A DNA stretch of 64,000 nt from CAVQGZ01 sp963712175 (GTDB taxonomy: Bacteria; Actinomycetota; Actinomycetes; Jiangellales; Jiangellaceae): the NCBI GenBank assembly GCA_963712175.1, contig CAVQGZ010000013.1, forward strand, positions 1 through 64,000, given 5' to 3'. Numbering within the stretch: the stretch's first letter is position 1; every line of letters starts with the position of its first letter. Below the pieces are notes generated by a model that did no database searches, was not told the DNA's origin, and saw only the letters and a list, made by a program, of their open reading frames with translations. Below are positions 6,922 to 13,737 of this stretch, one piece after another. The translations under genes and the position numbers were made by a program.

Positions 6922-7854
6922 ATGGCCGCCAGCGCACGCGTCAAGGAGATCCTGTCCTGGTACGACGGCGAGGCTCCCGGGACGCTGGCCAACTTGTACC
7001 GATTTCTGACAGCCGGACGCACGGGTGGCACCGGCAAGCTCGTGGTCCTGCCTGTCGACCAAGGCTTCGAGCACGGGCCTGCGCGTTCGTTCGCGCCCAA
7101 CCCCGCCGGGTACGACCCGCGCTACCACTTCAAGCTCGCCCTCGACGCCGGGTGCTCCGGCTACGCCGCTCCCCTGGGATTCCTGCAGTCTGGCGCCGCG
7201 GAGTTTGCCGGGCAGCTGCCGCTGATCCTCAAGGCGAACAACTCCGACTCGCTGTACTCCGACGCCGACCCCATCCCTGCGGTAACAGCGTCGGTGGACG
7301 ACGCGCTGCGCATCGGCGCGAACGCGATCGGGTTCACGATCTACCCGGGCTCGGCGCACCGCAACGAGATGTACGGCCAGATTCGCGATCTTGCCGCGGA
7401 CGCGAAGGCAGCCGGCCTCGCCGTCGTCATCTGGTCGTACCCACGAGGATCCGGGTTGTCCAAGGAGGGCGAGACCGCTGTGGACGTGGTCGCCTACGCC
7501 GCACAGATCGCAGCGCAGCTCGGCGCCCACATCATCAAGGTCAAGCCGCCGACCGCTCACATCGAGAAGGACAAGTCACGTGACGCCCTCGAGAAGGCTG
7601 GGGTTCCGTTGGACACCCTCGCCGACCGGGTTAAGCACGTGATCCACGGTGCCTTCGACGGACACCGGATCGTCATCTTCTCCGGCGGGGCGGCCAAGGG
7701 AACGGACGCGGTTCTCGAGGAGAACCGCCAGACCGCGCTCGGCGGAGGCTTCGGAACGATCATCGGGCGCAACTCGTTCCAGCGACCTCACGACGAGGCC
7801 GTGCAGCTGCTGAACACCGTCCAAGACATCCACACGAGCACCTGGCCGGAGTAG
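6922..7854 (+). CDS. fbaB: Class I fructose-bisphosphate aldolase (FbaB/DhnA type)
   Basis: 310 aa (beta/alpha)8 protein. LVVLPVDQGFEHGP opens the barrel; ANAIGFTIYPGSAHRNEM, VIWSYPRGSGLSKEGE and the strand HIIKVKPPT, carrying the likely Schiff-base lysine, follow; IVIFSGGAAKGTDAVLEE and GGGFGTIIGRNSFQR form the phosphate site. It cleaves fructose-1,6-bisphosphate without a metal. The ATG at 6922 is preferred over GTG 6877 because GGAGG lies at 6913-6917. A second, zinc-dependent class II enzyme is encoded at 44091-45131. Related DhnA-type proteins can use other sugar phosphates, so a non-glycolytic substrate is possible. Confidence 0.85.
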   Translation: MAASARVKEILSWYDGEAPGTLANLYRFLTAGRTGGTGKLVVLPVDQGFEHGPARSFAPNPAGYDPRYHFKLALDAGCSGYAAPLGFLQSGAAEFAGQLPLILKANNSDSLYSDADPIPAVTASVDDALRIGANAIGFTIYPGSAHRNEMYGQIRDLAADAKAAGLAVVIWSYPRGSGLSKEGETAVDVVAYAAQIAAQLGAHIIKVKPPTAHIEKDKSRDALEKAGVPLDTLADRVKHVIHGAFDGHRIVIFSGGAAKGTDAVLEENRQTALGGGFGTIIGRNSFQRPHDEAVQLLNTVQDIHTSTWPE

Positions 7855-7855
7855 G

Positions 7856-7881
7856 CCGGCAGGCGCGCGGACGGCCGGCGG
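7856..7881. terminator. Possible bidirectional terminator hairpin
   Basis: Two GCCGGC hexamers (self-complementary) separated by a GC-rich loop lie between the convergent aldolase and DUF2786 genes. There is no T-tract, so support is moderate. Confidence 0.35.
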
Positions 7882-8727
7882 CTACGACTGGATGGCAGGC
7901 CCGCTGCCGCCCACGGCGCGCTGAGACGTGAGGCGAGCCTGCGCTGCAGCACGGCGTCCGGCGCTTGTCGCTGTTCCGTTGTCGCCGTCGGCTGCTCCGC
8001 GGTACCCAGTCCAGCTGCCGCGGGCCTTCGACTCACCGCGGTAGAAGGCCTGCACCTCCTCGGTCTTCGCGCGCAGCACCACCGCTGCCGACGGGCCTGG
8101 CGCCGACTCAGCCCGACCTCGCGCAGGGGGTTCCCGCGACGTCTCGGCCTCCTCGACCGCTTCGTCGTGAGCCTGCTGCAGCCGGCTCCCGATGCGGTCG
8201 ATGAACCCGCGGTAGAAGGCGGCGCGGGCCGTCTGCTTGGTATGCGGGCGCTCCTCGAGCCTCGGCAGCGACCATCTCCCGACCCGCTCACGCACCAGCC
8301 TGCGGTAGGACTCCTGGCGCCAGGAGCCGGCGTCGAGGTAGCGACCCGATGCCTGGACCATCTGGTGGGCCAGCGAGCCCCACAGCTGCTCCACGAGGTC
8401 GAGGTCGGACGGCATGCCGTAGGCGATGACGTAGGTGGAGTTCCGCGCGACGTCCACGACCACGTCGTTCGCGCGGGCGACGGCGACGAACAGGGACACG
8501 AGGTGCGTGTTCGCCCGCTTGCCCGACTCGCCCACCTGGACGGTCCGAGAGACCGGCGCCACTCTGCGCTGCTGGCGCGCGCTGCGAGCCCGCACCATGG
8601 CCAGGTCGACTGAGCGAAGGGTGGCAAGGTGCTGGGCCTTGGCGAGGTACGCCTCGGCCTCGTGCTGGTTGTCGGTGCGCTCGGCCTTGGCTAGCAGCGC
8701 AGCGATCCTTGACACGTCCGGGCTCAT
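7882..8727 (-). CDS. DUF2786 domain protein
   Basis: 281 aa. The N-terminus IAALLAKAERTDNQHEAEAYLAKAQHLA is the DUF2786 signature found in phage and actinobacterial proteins. The middle has a helical region (LVSLFVAVARANDVVVDVARNS, and YRGFIDRIGSRLQQAHDEA); the tail is basic and disordered. Biochemical role unknown. The ATG at 8727 overlaps the stop of the upstream metallohydrolase gene by ATGA, so the two are one transcription unit. An open frame extends to 8919 but lies within the partner gene. Confidence 0.8.
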   Translation of the reverse strand: MSPDVSRIAALLAKAERTDNQHEAEAYLAKAQHLATLRSVDLAMVRARSARQQRRVAPVSRTVQVGESGKRANTHLVSLFVAVARANDVVVDVARNSTYVIAYGMPSDLDLVEQLWGSLAHQMVQASGRYLDAGSWRQESYRRLVRERVGRWSLPRLEERPHTKQTARAAFYRGFIDRIGSRLQQAHDEAVEEAETSREPPARGRAESAPGPSAAVVLRAKTEEVQAFYRGESKARGSWTGYRGAADGDNGTATSAGRRAAAQARLTSQRAVGGSGPAIQS

Positions 8728-9257
8728 GCCGCGCCCACCTCGTCCAGGCCCGCTCGCAGCACCAGTGCCACCTCGCCACCCATCACGGCGTCGACGACAC
8801 TCACGTACGCGTCGACGAACTCCCGGCCATGGCCGGGGGCGTCCATCGGTACGGCTGGGTCGTGGAACGCCAGGTGGTGCGCGAGCTCGTGGCACAGGAC
8901 GAGCTCCCGCAGCGCCCACCGCTCGTCCACCGGAACCGCGATCTGTCCGGGTGGCTCGTAGTGGGCGCGTGCGTCTCCACGTCGGGCTCGCACGCGGCAG
9001 CCCGGCGTTGCCGGCCAGCGGGCACGCACCGGGGCCAGGTCGAGCACCGCGTCGACCCAGCGACCCACCGAGTCGAGGTCGGCGAACCGGCGCTCCGGCG
9101 GCAGGGTCAGGGTCGAACCGAAGAAGTCGACGGTCGCCGGCCCACCCCTTCCACGTTCAAGCATGCGCGCCACCTGCGCCTCGGCGGCGTACACCCGGCT
9201 CCGGCGGGAGTCACGGCTCGGCACTCGAGGCACGTTCGGACTACTCGGCACCCGCAC
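8724..9257 (-). CDS. Putative zinc metallohydrolase (TIGR04338-like)
   Basis: 177 aa. Carries CHELAHHLAFHD, an HExxH zinc-binding helix with Glu as likely general base, and a downstream GHGREF that may supply a third ligand. N-terminal RRSRVYAAEAQVARMLER matches the actinobacterial TIGR04338 family. No signal peptide, so cytoplasmic. Substrate unknown; a protease or peptide hydrolase is likely from the motif. It is the first gene of a two-gene unit with the DUF2786 protein (ATGA overlap), implying a shared function. Confidence 0.8.
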   Translation of the reverse strand: MRVPSSPNVPRVPSRDSRRSRVYAAEAQVARMLERGRGGPATVDFFGSTLTLPPERRFADLDSVGRWVDAVLDLAPVRARWPATPGCRVRARRGDARAHYEPPGQIAVPVDERWALRELVLCHELAHHLAFHDPAVPMDAPGHGREFVDAYVSVVDAVMGGEVALVLRAGLDEVGAA

Positions 9258-9319
9258 AGTCTGACGGGCGACCGGAGTGCTGCGCGACGCCCGTCCACAG
9301 CCCGGGAGCGCGCGGTGGC

Positions 9320-9325
9320 TAGCGT
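9320..9325 (+). promoter_or_regulatory. -10 box of the GGCT-like gene
   Basis: TAGCGT is 6 nt before GTG 9332 with no Shine-Dalgarno; leaderless pattern. Confidence 0.5.
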
Positions 9326-9331
9326 TCGCGC

Positions 9332-9796
9332 GTGCCCGAGCGCCCGGCCGATGTCACGTCCCTGCTGGCCGTGTACGGCACCCTGCGGAGGGGCTACCGC
9401 AACCACCCGCTCATCGAACGGGGCAGCCGGTTCGTCGGGCTCGCTCACCTGCCCGGCCGCCTCGTGCACATCTCCTCCCCCCTCCGGCGCTACTCGTACC
9501 CGGGCTACCTGCCCGACACCCCGGGCACCTCCCTTCGAGTGCTGGTCGAGGTCGTGGAGGTGACCGACGGCTCGCTCTGGACGGGCCTCGACGCGCTGGA
9601 GCGCTACCTGCCCGACGACCCGGGCAGCTCGGAGTACCGACGAGTCCTGGCAACCGCGTCGATGACCGACGGCAGAGCACTGACCTGCTGGACCTACCGC
9701 TACAACTCCTCGGTCGCCGGCTACCAGGATGTGCCAGACGGAGACTGGACGAGCCTTCGTCCAGCGAGTGCCGAGCCAGATGTCACGGGTCCGTAA
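9332..9796 (+). CDS. Gamma-glutamylcyclotransferase-like (AIG2 fold) protein
   Basis: 154 aa. YGTLRRG is the signature loop of the GGCT/AIG2 fold; LDALERY contributes the conserved acid (Glu), and CWTYRYN closes the barrel. Family members cyclise gamma-glutamyl amines or peptides to 5-oxoproline. The actinobacterial substrate is unknown and mycothiol-related chemistry cannot be assumed. It is divergent from the metallohydrolase unit and carries its own leaderless-type promoter. Confidence 0.8.
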   Translation: MPERPADVTSLLAVYGTLRRGYRNHPLIERGSRFVGLAHLPGRLVHISSPLRRYSYPGYLPDTPGTSLRVLVEVVEVTDGSLWTGLDALERYLPDDPGSSEYRRVLATASMTDGRALTCWTYRYNSSVAGYQDVPDGDWTSLRPASAEPDVTGP

Positions 9797-9923
9797 GCAC
9801 GTTCGATGTCGTGGCCAGCGCCATCTTCGGTCACCATGGTGAGCACCGAGGAGCGTTCGCACCCGAGGAATCCGGTGCCGCACGACGTGTGTTGCCGACC
9901 TGACCGTGAGAAGGGGACCATCG

Positions 9924-10556
9924 ATGCGCCACACCTTCGCAACGACTGCCGCCGTGGCGGCCGCTGCCCTGGTTCTGTCCGCCTGTGGAGCGGGCGAGGA
10001 CACCGAGGCCGGTTCCGTCGCTTCGCCCAGCGCCTCGATCACCGAGAGCGCCGAGGTGACGCCGGAGGATTCGGACAGCGACGAGCCCACCGACGAGCAA
10101 GGCGTCGCCGATGAGGCCCCGCCCGCCGAGGACTCCGTCGAGGTTCCCGCCGCGCTCGACTTCGAGGCCCCAACGGTTGACGGCGACACGTTCTCCGGAG
10201 CCAGCCTGGTCGGGCAGAACTCGGTGCTCTACTTCTGGGCTCCCTGGTGCACGGTCTGCCGTGCCGAGGCTCCGTCCCTGCCGGCCGTCGCACGCGAGTT
10301 CGAGTCGCAGGCCACCTTCTACGGCGTGGCGGGTCTCTCCCCCGACGTCGCGGCCATGCAGGGCTTCGTCGCTGACACGGGCACCGAGGACCTGACCCAC
10401 ATCGCCGACACCGACGGCAGCGTCTACACCGGGTTCGGCGTCGCCAGCCAGACGACGTTCGCGTTCGTCGACGACGACGGCAGCATCGAGATCGTCCGCG
10501 GACCGCTGAGCGACGCTGAGCTGCGTGACCGCACCCAGGCTTTGATCGAGAGCTGA
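9924..10556 (+). CDS. Thioredoxin-fold lipoprotein, DsbE/TlpA-like
   Basis: 210 aa. Lipoprotein signal ends LVLSAC (Cys21), then an acidic Ser/Glu-rich linker to residue ~75, then a thioredoxin domain with FWAPWCTVCRAE (active cysteines C109 and C112) and a later FAFVDDDG region. It works outside the membrane in disulfide reduction or isomerisation. The neighbouring ccdA, 10 nt downstream, provides the electron path from cytoplasmic thioredoxin, as in the mycobacterial DsbE-CcdA pair. ATG 9924 is chosen over GTG 9906 because AAGGGGA precedes it. Confidence 0.88.
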   Translation: MRHTFATTAAVAAAALVLSACGAGEDTEAGSVASPSASITESAEVTPEDSDSDEPTDEQGVADEAPPAEDSVEVPAALDFEAPTVDGDTFSGASLVGQNSVLYFWAPWCTVCRAEAPSLPAVAREFESQATFYGVAGLSPDVAAMQGFVADTGTEDLTHIADTDGSVYTGFGVASQTTFAFVDDDGSIEIVRGPLSDAELRDRTQALIES

Positions 10557-10566
10557 GGCTGTCCTC

Positions 10567-11451
10567 ATGAACGACGTCCCCATCCTGCTCGCGTTGACCG
10601 CAGGCATGGTCGCCGCGCTCAACCCGTGCGGCTTCGCTCTGCTGCCGGCCTACCTCACGCTCGTCGTGGCAGGCGGGGACGAAGGCTCGTCGCGATCGGC
10701 CGCCGTGGGCCGCGCGCTCACCATGTCGGCGTCCATGACCGCCGGCTTCGTGGCGGTCTTCGGCGCCTTCGGGCTGGTCGCTGTTCCGTTGGCACTCTCG
10801 CTGGAGCGCTATCTGCCGTGGGCAACGATTGTCATCGGCTTCGCCCTGGTCGGGCTGGGCGTCTACCTGCTGACCGGTCGTGAGCTGCTCATCAACACCC
10901 CGAAGATGGCCGGCGCTGCACCGGGCAAGACCGTCCGATCCATGTTCCTCTACGGGGTCGCCTACGCCGTGGCGAGCCTGTCGTGCACCATCGGCCCCTT
11001 CCTCGCCATCACCACGAGCACCTTCCGCAGCGAGAACGTCCTGAGTGGGTTGTCGGTGTTCGTCCTGTACGGCATCGGCATGGGTCTCGTCGTGGCCGTG
11101 CTCGCTGTGGCTGTTGCGCTGGCCCAGAAGGGCTTCATCACGAAGTTCCGCAAGGCCACGCCCTACATCTCGCGCTTCTCCGGCGTGCTGCTCGTCCTCG
11201 CCGGGGCCTACGTCGCGTACTACGGCTACTACGAGATCCAGGTCTTCGCCGGCGCCGTGACCGACGACCCGGTCGTCGGTGCCTTCACCTCGGTCCAGTC
11301 GAGCGTCGCCAACTGGGTAGCCGGCATCAACCCGGCCGTCCTCGCTGCCGTCCTGGGTCTGCTCGTGGCAGCAGGTGTCGGTGGTGCCTGGTGGAGCCGC
11401 CGTCGCAAGCGCAGCGACATCGTCGAGCCATCGCGCACAATGTCGGGGTGA
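10567..11451 (+). CDS. ccdA: CcdA-type transmembrane thiol-disulfide electron carrier
   Basis: 294 aa with about seven hydrophobic segments. The two redox cysteines sit in AALNPCGFALLPAYL (helix 1) and LSCTIGPFLA (helix 4), the DsbD-beta/CcdA signature. It carries reducing equivalents across the membrane to extracytoplasmic partners, here the TlpA-like lipoprotein just upstream. Family members serve cytochrome c maturation; no cytochrome c synthesis genes are in the window. Its stop overlaps the next gene's GTG (GTGA). Confidence 0.9.
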   Translation: MNDVPILLALTAGMVAALNPCGFALLPAYLTLVVAGGDEGSSRSAAVGRALTMSASMTAGFVAVFGAFGLVAVPLALSLERYLPWATIVIGFALVGLGVYLLTGRELLINTPKMAGAAPGKTVRSMFLYGVAYAVASLSCTIGPFLAITTSTFRSENVLSGLSVFVLYGIGMGLVVAVLAVAVALAQKGFITKFRKATPYISRFSGVLLVLAGAYVAYYGYYEIQVFAGAVTDDPVVGAFTSVQSSVANWVAGINPAVLAAVLGLLVAAGVGGAWWSRRRKRSDIVEPSRTMSG

Positions 11452-12137
11452 GCGACGAGCATCCGGACGCGGCTGGCGACACCGGCGGGGATTCCGACGG
11501 GGATCACCCGCGGAGCTACCGCCGACCGCGGCGTCCGATGATGCGCCCGTCGTTCGACGGCGTCACCGCCGGTTCCGACCCTGCCGAGCGATCAGCACTG
11601 GCTCACGAGACCGCCGCTGCCGTCGTCCGGCTAGGTCGGGCCGAGGACGACGCCGACATGACCGCGCGGCTCGTGGCTCTCGCCGACGAGATGGGTCTCG
11701 ACGCGATGGCCGACCTGTGGCGGGACTCCTCACCCGACTCCCTCCCGGGCACCCTGTGGGCGCTCTACCTCCTGCGTACCTGGGTGCGCCGCACGGGCGC
11801 GGAGGCGGCGCGGGTCTTCACCGCCGGACGGCCGTCGGCCGAGGTCTCCTCCGCCGTCGCAGGAGTCGCGGAGCCACCAGGCCCGGCTGAGATGGCCGAC
11901 CTGGGTGATGCCGTTCTCACCTCCGTGTTCGACGGCGACCTGGCCGACGCCCTGGACCGGGCGTCAGCATTCAGCCGGGTCGTGGCTGCCGGCCGCCTGG
12001 CATTGGCCGATGACGCCGACGAGACGGGAGACGATGACGAGGCGGCGCGGCAGACGCGGCTCGCCTCGGGCAACGTTCGCCTGGCCGACCAGCTCGCCCG
12101 CGCAGCGCGGCTGTGGCGAGCCGACGCCCTGCGGTAG
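11448..12137 (+). CDS. Conserved actinobacterial hypothetical protein
   Basis: 229 aa, not recognised. An acidic, disordered N-terminus (about 35 residues) leads to a soluble, predominantly alpha-helical body with ADLWRDSSPDSLPGTLWALYLLRTWVRR and a repeated AG/LAD pattern. There is no signal peptide or membrane helix. The GTG start overlaps the ccdA stop by 4 nt, so translation is probably coupled, although nothing in it suggests redox chemistry. The start is set by the overlap; the frame is open much further upstream inside ccdA. Confidence 0.7.
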   Translation: MSDEHPDAAGDTGGDSDGDHPRSYRRPRRPMMRPSFDGVTAGSDPAERSALAHETAAAVVRLGRAEDDADMTARLVALADEMGLDAMADLWRDSSPDSLPGTLWALYLLRTWVRRTGAEAARVFTAGRPSAEVSSAVAGVAEPPGPAEMADLGDAVLTSVFDGDLADALDRASAFSRVVAAGRLALADDADETGDDDEAARQTRLASGNVRLADQLARAARLWRADALR

Positions 12138-12370
12138 CTCGGCGCGTTCGGCTGCGGCAATCTGCGCCGACGGCCGATCCGGGATACGGTGGTAGCGGCG
12201 ACAGCCCTTCGGGGTCCTCGCTGAGCGTCGGGCCGGTGCAGCCCCCGGGTCTCACAACTAGCCGCTACGAGCGGCCACGCGCCGCGAGGCGCTCCCGGCC
12301 CGACGCTCGAACACTCGGTCCAGGCGTCGCTCGAGCGCCTGCCGTAGCCGGCGGGGCTGCGAGGGGACGC

Positions 12371-12718
12371 TCAGCCCCAGCCCATCTCGTGCAGGGACTC
12401 GTCGTCGATGCCGAAGTGGTGCGCGACCTCGTGGACCACCGTCGTCCGAACCTCGTCCACCACCTCCTCCTCCGTGTCGCAGATGCGCAAGATGGGCAGC
12501 CGGTAGATGGTGATCGTGTCGGGAAGGACGCCGGCGTACCAGCCATCGCGCTCGGTCAGTGGGATGCCTTCGTACAGACCCAAGAGATCTTCCCCGGGTG
12601 GCGACTCGTCGGCGACGAGGACGACAACGTTGCTCATCAGCTCACCCAGCTCGGGCGGGATGGCGTCCAACGCCTCGGAGACCAGGCGCTCGAACGTGGC
12701 AACCTCCACCTCGACCAT
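12371..12718 (-). CDS. Small metallopeptidase-family (zincin-like) protein
   Basis: 115 aa. The C-terminus has TTVVHEVAHHFGIDDESL, an HExxHxxGxxD zincin site, and the N-terminus reads VEVATFERLVSEALDAIPPELGEL. This fits the actinobacterial/proteobacterial metallopeptidase family of about 120 residues (formerly DUF1025). Peptidase activity is inferred from the motif. ATG 12718 or GTG 12745 could be the start; the shorter form aligns better with the family length. Confidence 0.8.
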   Translation of the reverse strand: MVEVEVATFERLVSEALDAIPPELGELMSNVVVLVADESPPGEDLLGLYEGIPLTERDGWYAGVLPDTITIYRLPILRICDTEEEVVDEVRTTVVHEVAHHFGIDDESLHEMGWG

Positions 12719-12807
12719 CCCCCGATTGTCGCCGAGGACGAGCACCCGCGCCGTCCGAGTCGAGTTCGCTCGCCCGAACAGCCCGGCCGGCGTCGCGTGT
12801 AGGCGGT

Positions 12808-12837
12808 TTGGGAGTTCGGCGTCGCGACCCGTACACT
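12808..12837 (+). promoter_or_regulatory. Possible promoter of the tRNA-Glu/tRNA-Asp pair
   Basis: TTGGGA (12808-12813) and TACACT (12832-12837) with an 18-bp spacer, about 50 nt before mature tRNA-Glu. Confidence 0.35.
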
Positions 12838-12889
12838 CACCGACAGGTCCTCACCGGATCGAGCCATGCGGCAGGCGTGGACGTAAGCA

Positions 12890-12962
12890 GTCCCCATCGT
12901 CTAGCGGCCTAGGACTCCGCCCTTTCAAGGCGGCAGCGCGGGTTCGAATCCCGTTGGGGGCA
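12890..12962 (+). tRNA. tRNA-Glu (TTC)
   Basis: A 73-nt cloverleaf. Acceptor GTCCCCA/TGGGGGC, D-arm GTCT/GGAC, anticodon stem CCGCC/GGCGG with loop CTTTCAA giving TTC, T-arm GCGGG/CCCGT with loop TTCGAAT. Discriminator A, no encoded CCA. Confidence 0.96.
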
Positions 12963-13013
12963 CGAGGGCGTCGCTTCGGTGAGGTCCCCGCACCACCCAG
13001 CACGACAACGCAA

Positions 13014-13088
13014 GGTCCTGTGGAGCAGTTCGGAGTGCTCGCCGCCCTGTCAAGGCGGAGGTCGCGGGTTCAAGTCCCGTCAGGACCG
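13014..13088 (+). tRNA. tRNA-Asp (GTC)
   Basis: A 75-nt cloverleaf. Acceptor GGTCCTG/CAGGACC, D-arm GAGC/GCTC, anticodon stem CCGCC/GGCGG with loop CTGTCAA giving GTC, T-arm GCGGG/CCCGT with loop TTCAAGT. Discriminator G. It follows tRNA-Glu by 51 nt and is probably co-transcribed with it. Confidence 0.96.
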
Positions 13089-13142
13089 CCCACCATCGCT
13101 CCACGTACGTTCTCGGCCCACCGGCTCACAAATCCTGCGGCG

Positions 13143-13148
13143 TAGGCT
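13143..13148 (+). promoter_or_regulatory. copC -10 box (leaderless)
   Basis: TAGGCT lies 6 nt before ATG 13155, with no Shine-Dalgarno. Confidence 0.5.
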
Positions 13149-13154
13149 TGTCGC

Positions 13155-13736
13155 ATGCACCGAGCGACGATCCGCAGCCTCGGTGCATGTCTCGCACTCG
13201 TCTCCGCAGCAGTGCTCGGGCTGCTGGTCACCGGACCCGCCAGCGCCCACGACTACCTCGTCGGCTCGTCTCCGGAGCAGGGCGCGACGCTGGCGAGCGC
13301 CCCGGACCAGGTGCGGCTGGACTTCAACACCTCCATCGGCGAGAGGTTCGCCCAGGTCGCCGTCGTCGACGGCGACGGCACGACCTACCAGCAGGGTGAC
13401 CCGGTCGTTGACGGCCCCTCCGTGGTGCAGGCCGTCGCGAGCATTCCGAGCGGTGTCGAGATCACCATCTCCTACCGTGTCGTGTCTTCCGACGGTCACC
13501 CCATCGGCGGGACGGTCCCGTTCACCGTCGCCCAAGCCGGCACCGAGGAGACCCCGCAGACGAACGACGCGGCTGCGACCGACGAGGCGACGCCTGTGCC
13601 TGCCACACCGCTGGCAGCCGACACGGCCACAGCCACAGACACATCGAGCGCAGCGCCCTGGCTCATCGCAGGTTCCGTTGCGCTGCTAGTTGCCGCCGTC
13701 GCGGGCATCCTGCGCCGGGCGCGTAGCCGCCCCTGA
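13155..13736 (+). CDS. copC: CopC-domain copper-binding secreted protein
   Basis: 193 aa. The signal peptide ends GPASA/H so the mature chain would start with H32, the N-terminal copper ligand of CopC. The CopC beta-sandwich follows (SSPEQGATLASAPDQVRLDF, then YRVVSSDGHPIGG with a second ligand His). A Thr/Ala-rich linker leads to a C-terminal membrane helix (PWLIAGSVALLVAAVAGIL) and a basic stop, so it is anchored with the domain outside. It probably delivers or buffers copper for the CopD-CtaG protein, whose ATG is 1 nt after this stop. Confidence 0.92.
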   Translation: MHRATIRSLGACLALVSAAVLGLLVTGPASAHDYLVGSSPEQGATLASAPDQVRLDFNTSIGERFAQVAVVDGDGTTYQQGDPVVDGPSVVQAVASIPSGVEITISYRVVSSDGHPIGGTVPFTVAQAGTEETPQTNDAAATDEATPVPATPLAADTATATDTSSAAPWLIAGSVALLVAAVAGILRRARSRP

Positions 13737-13737
13737 C

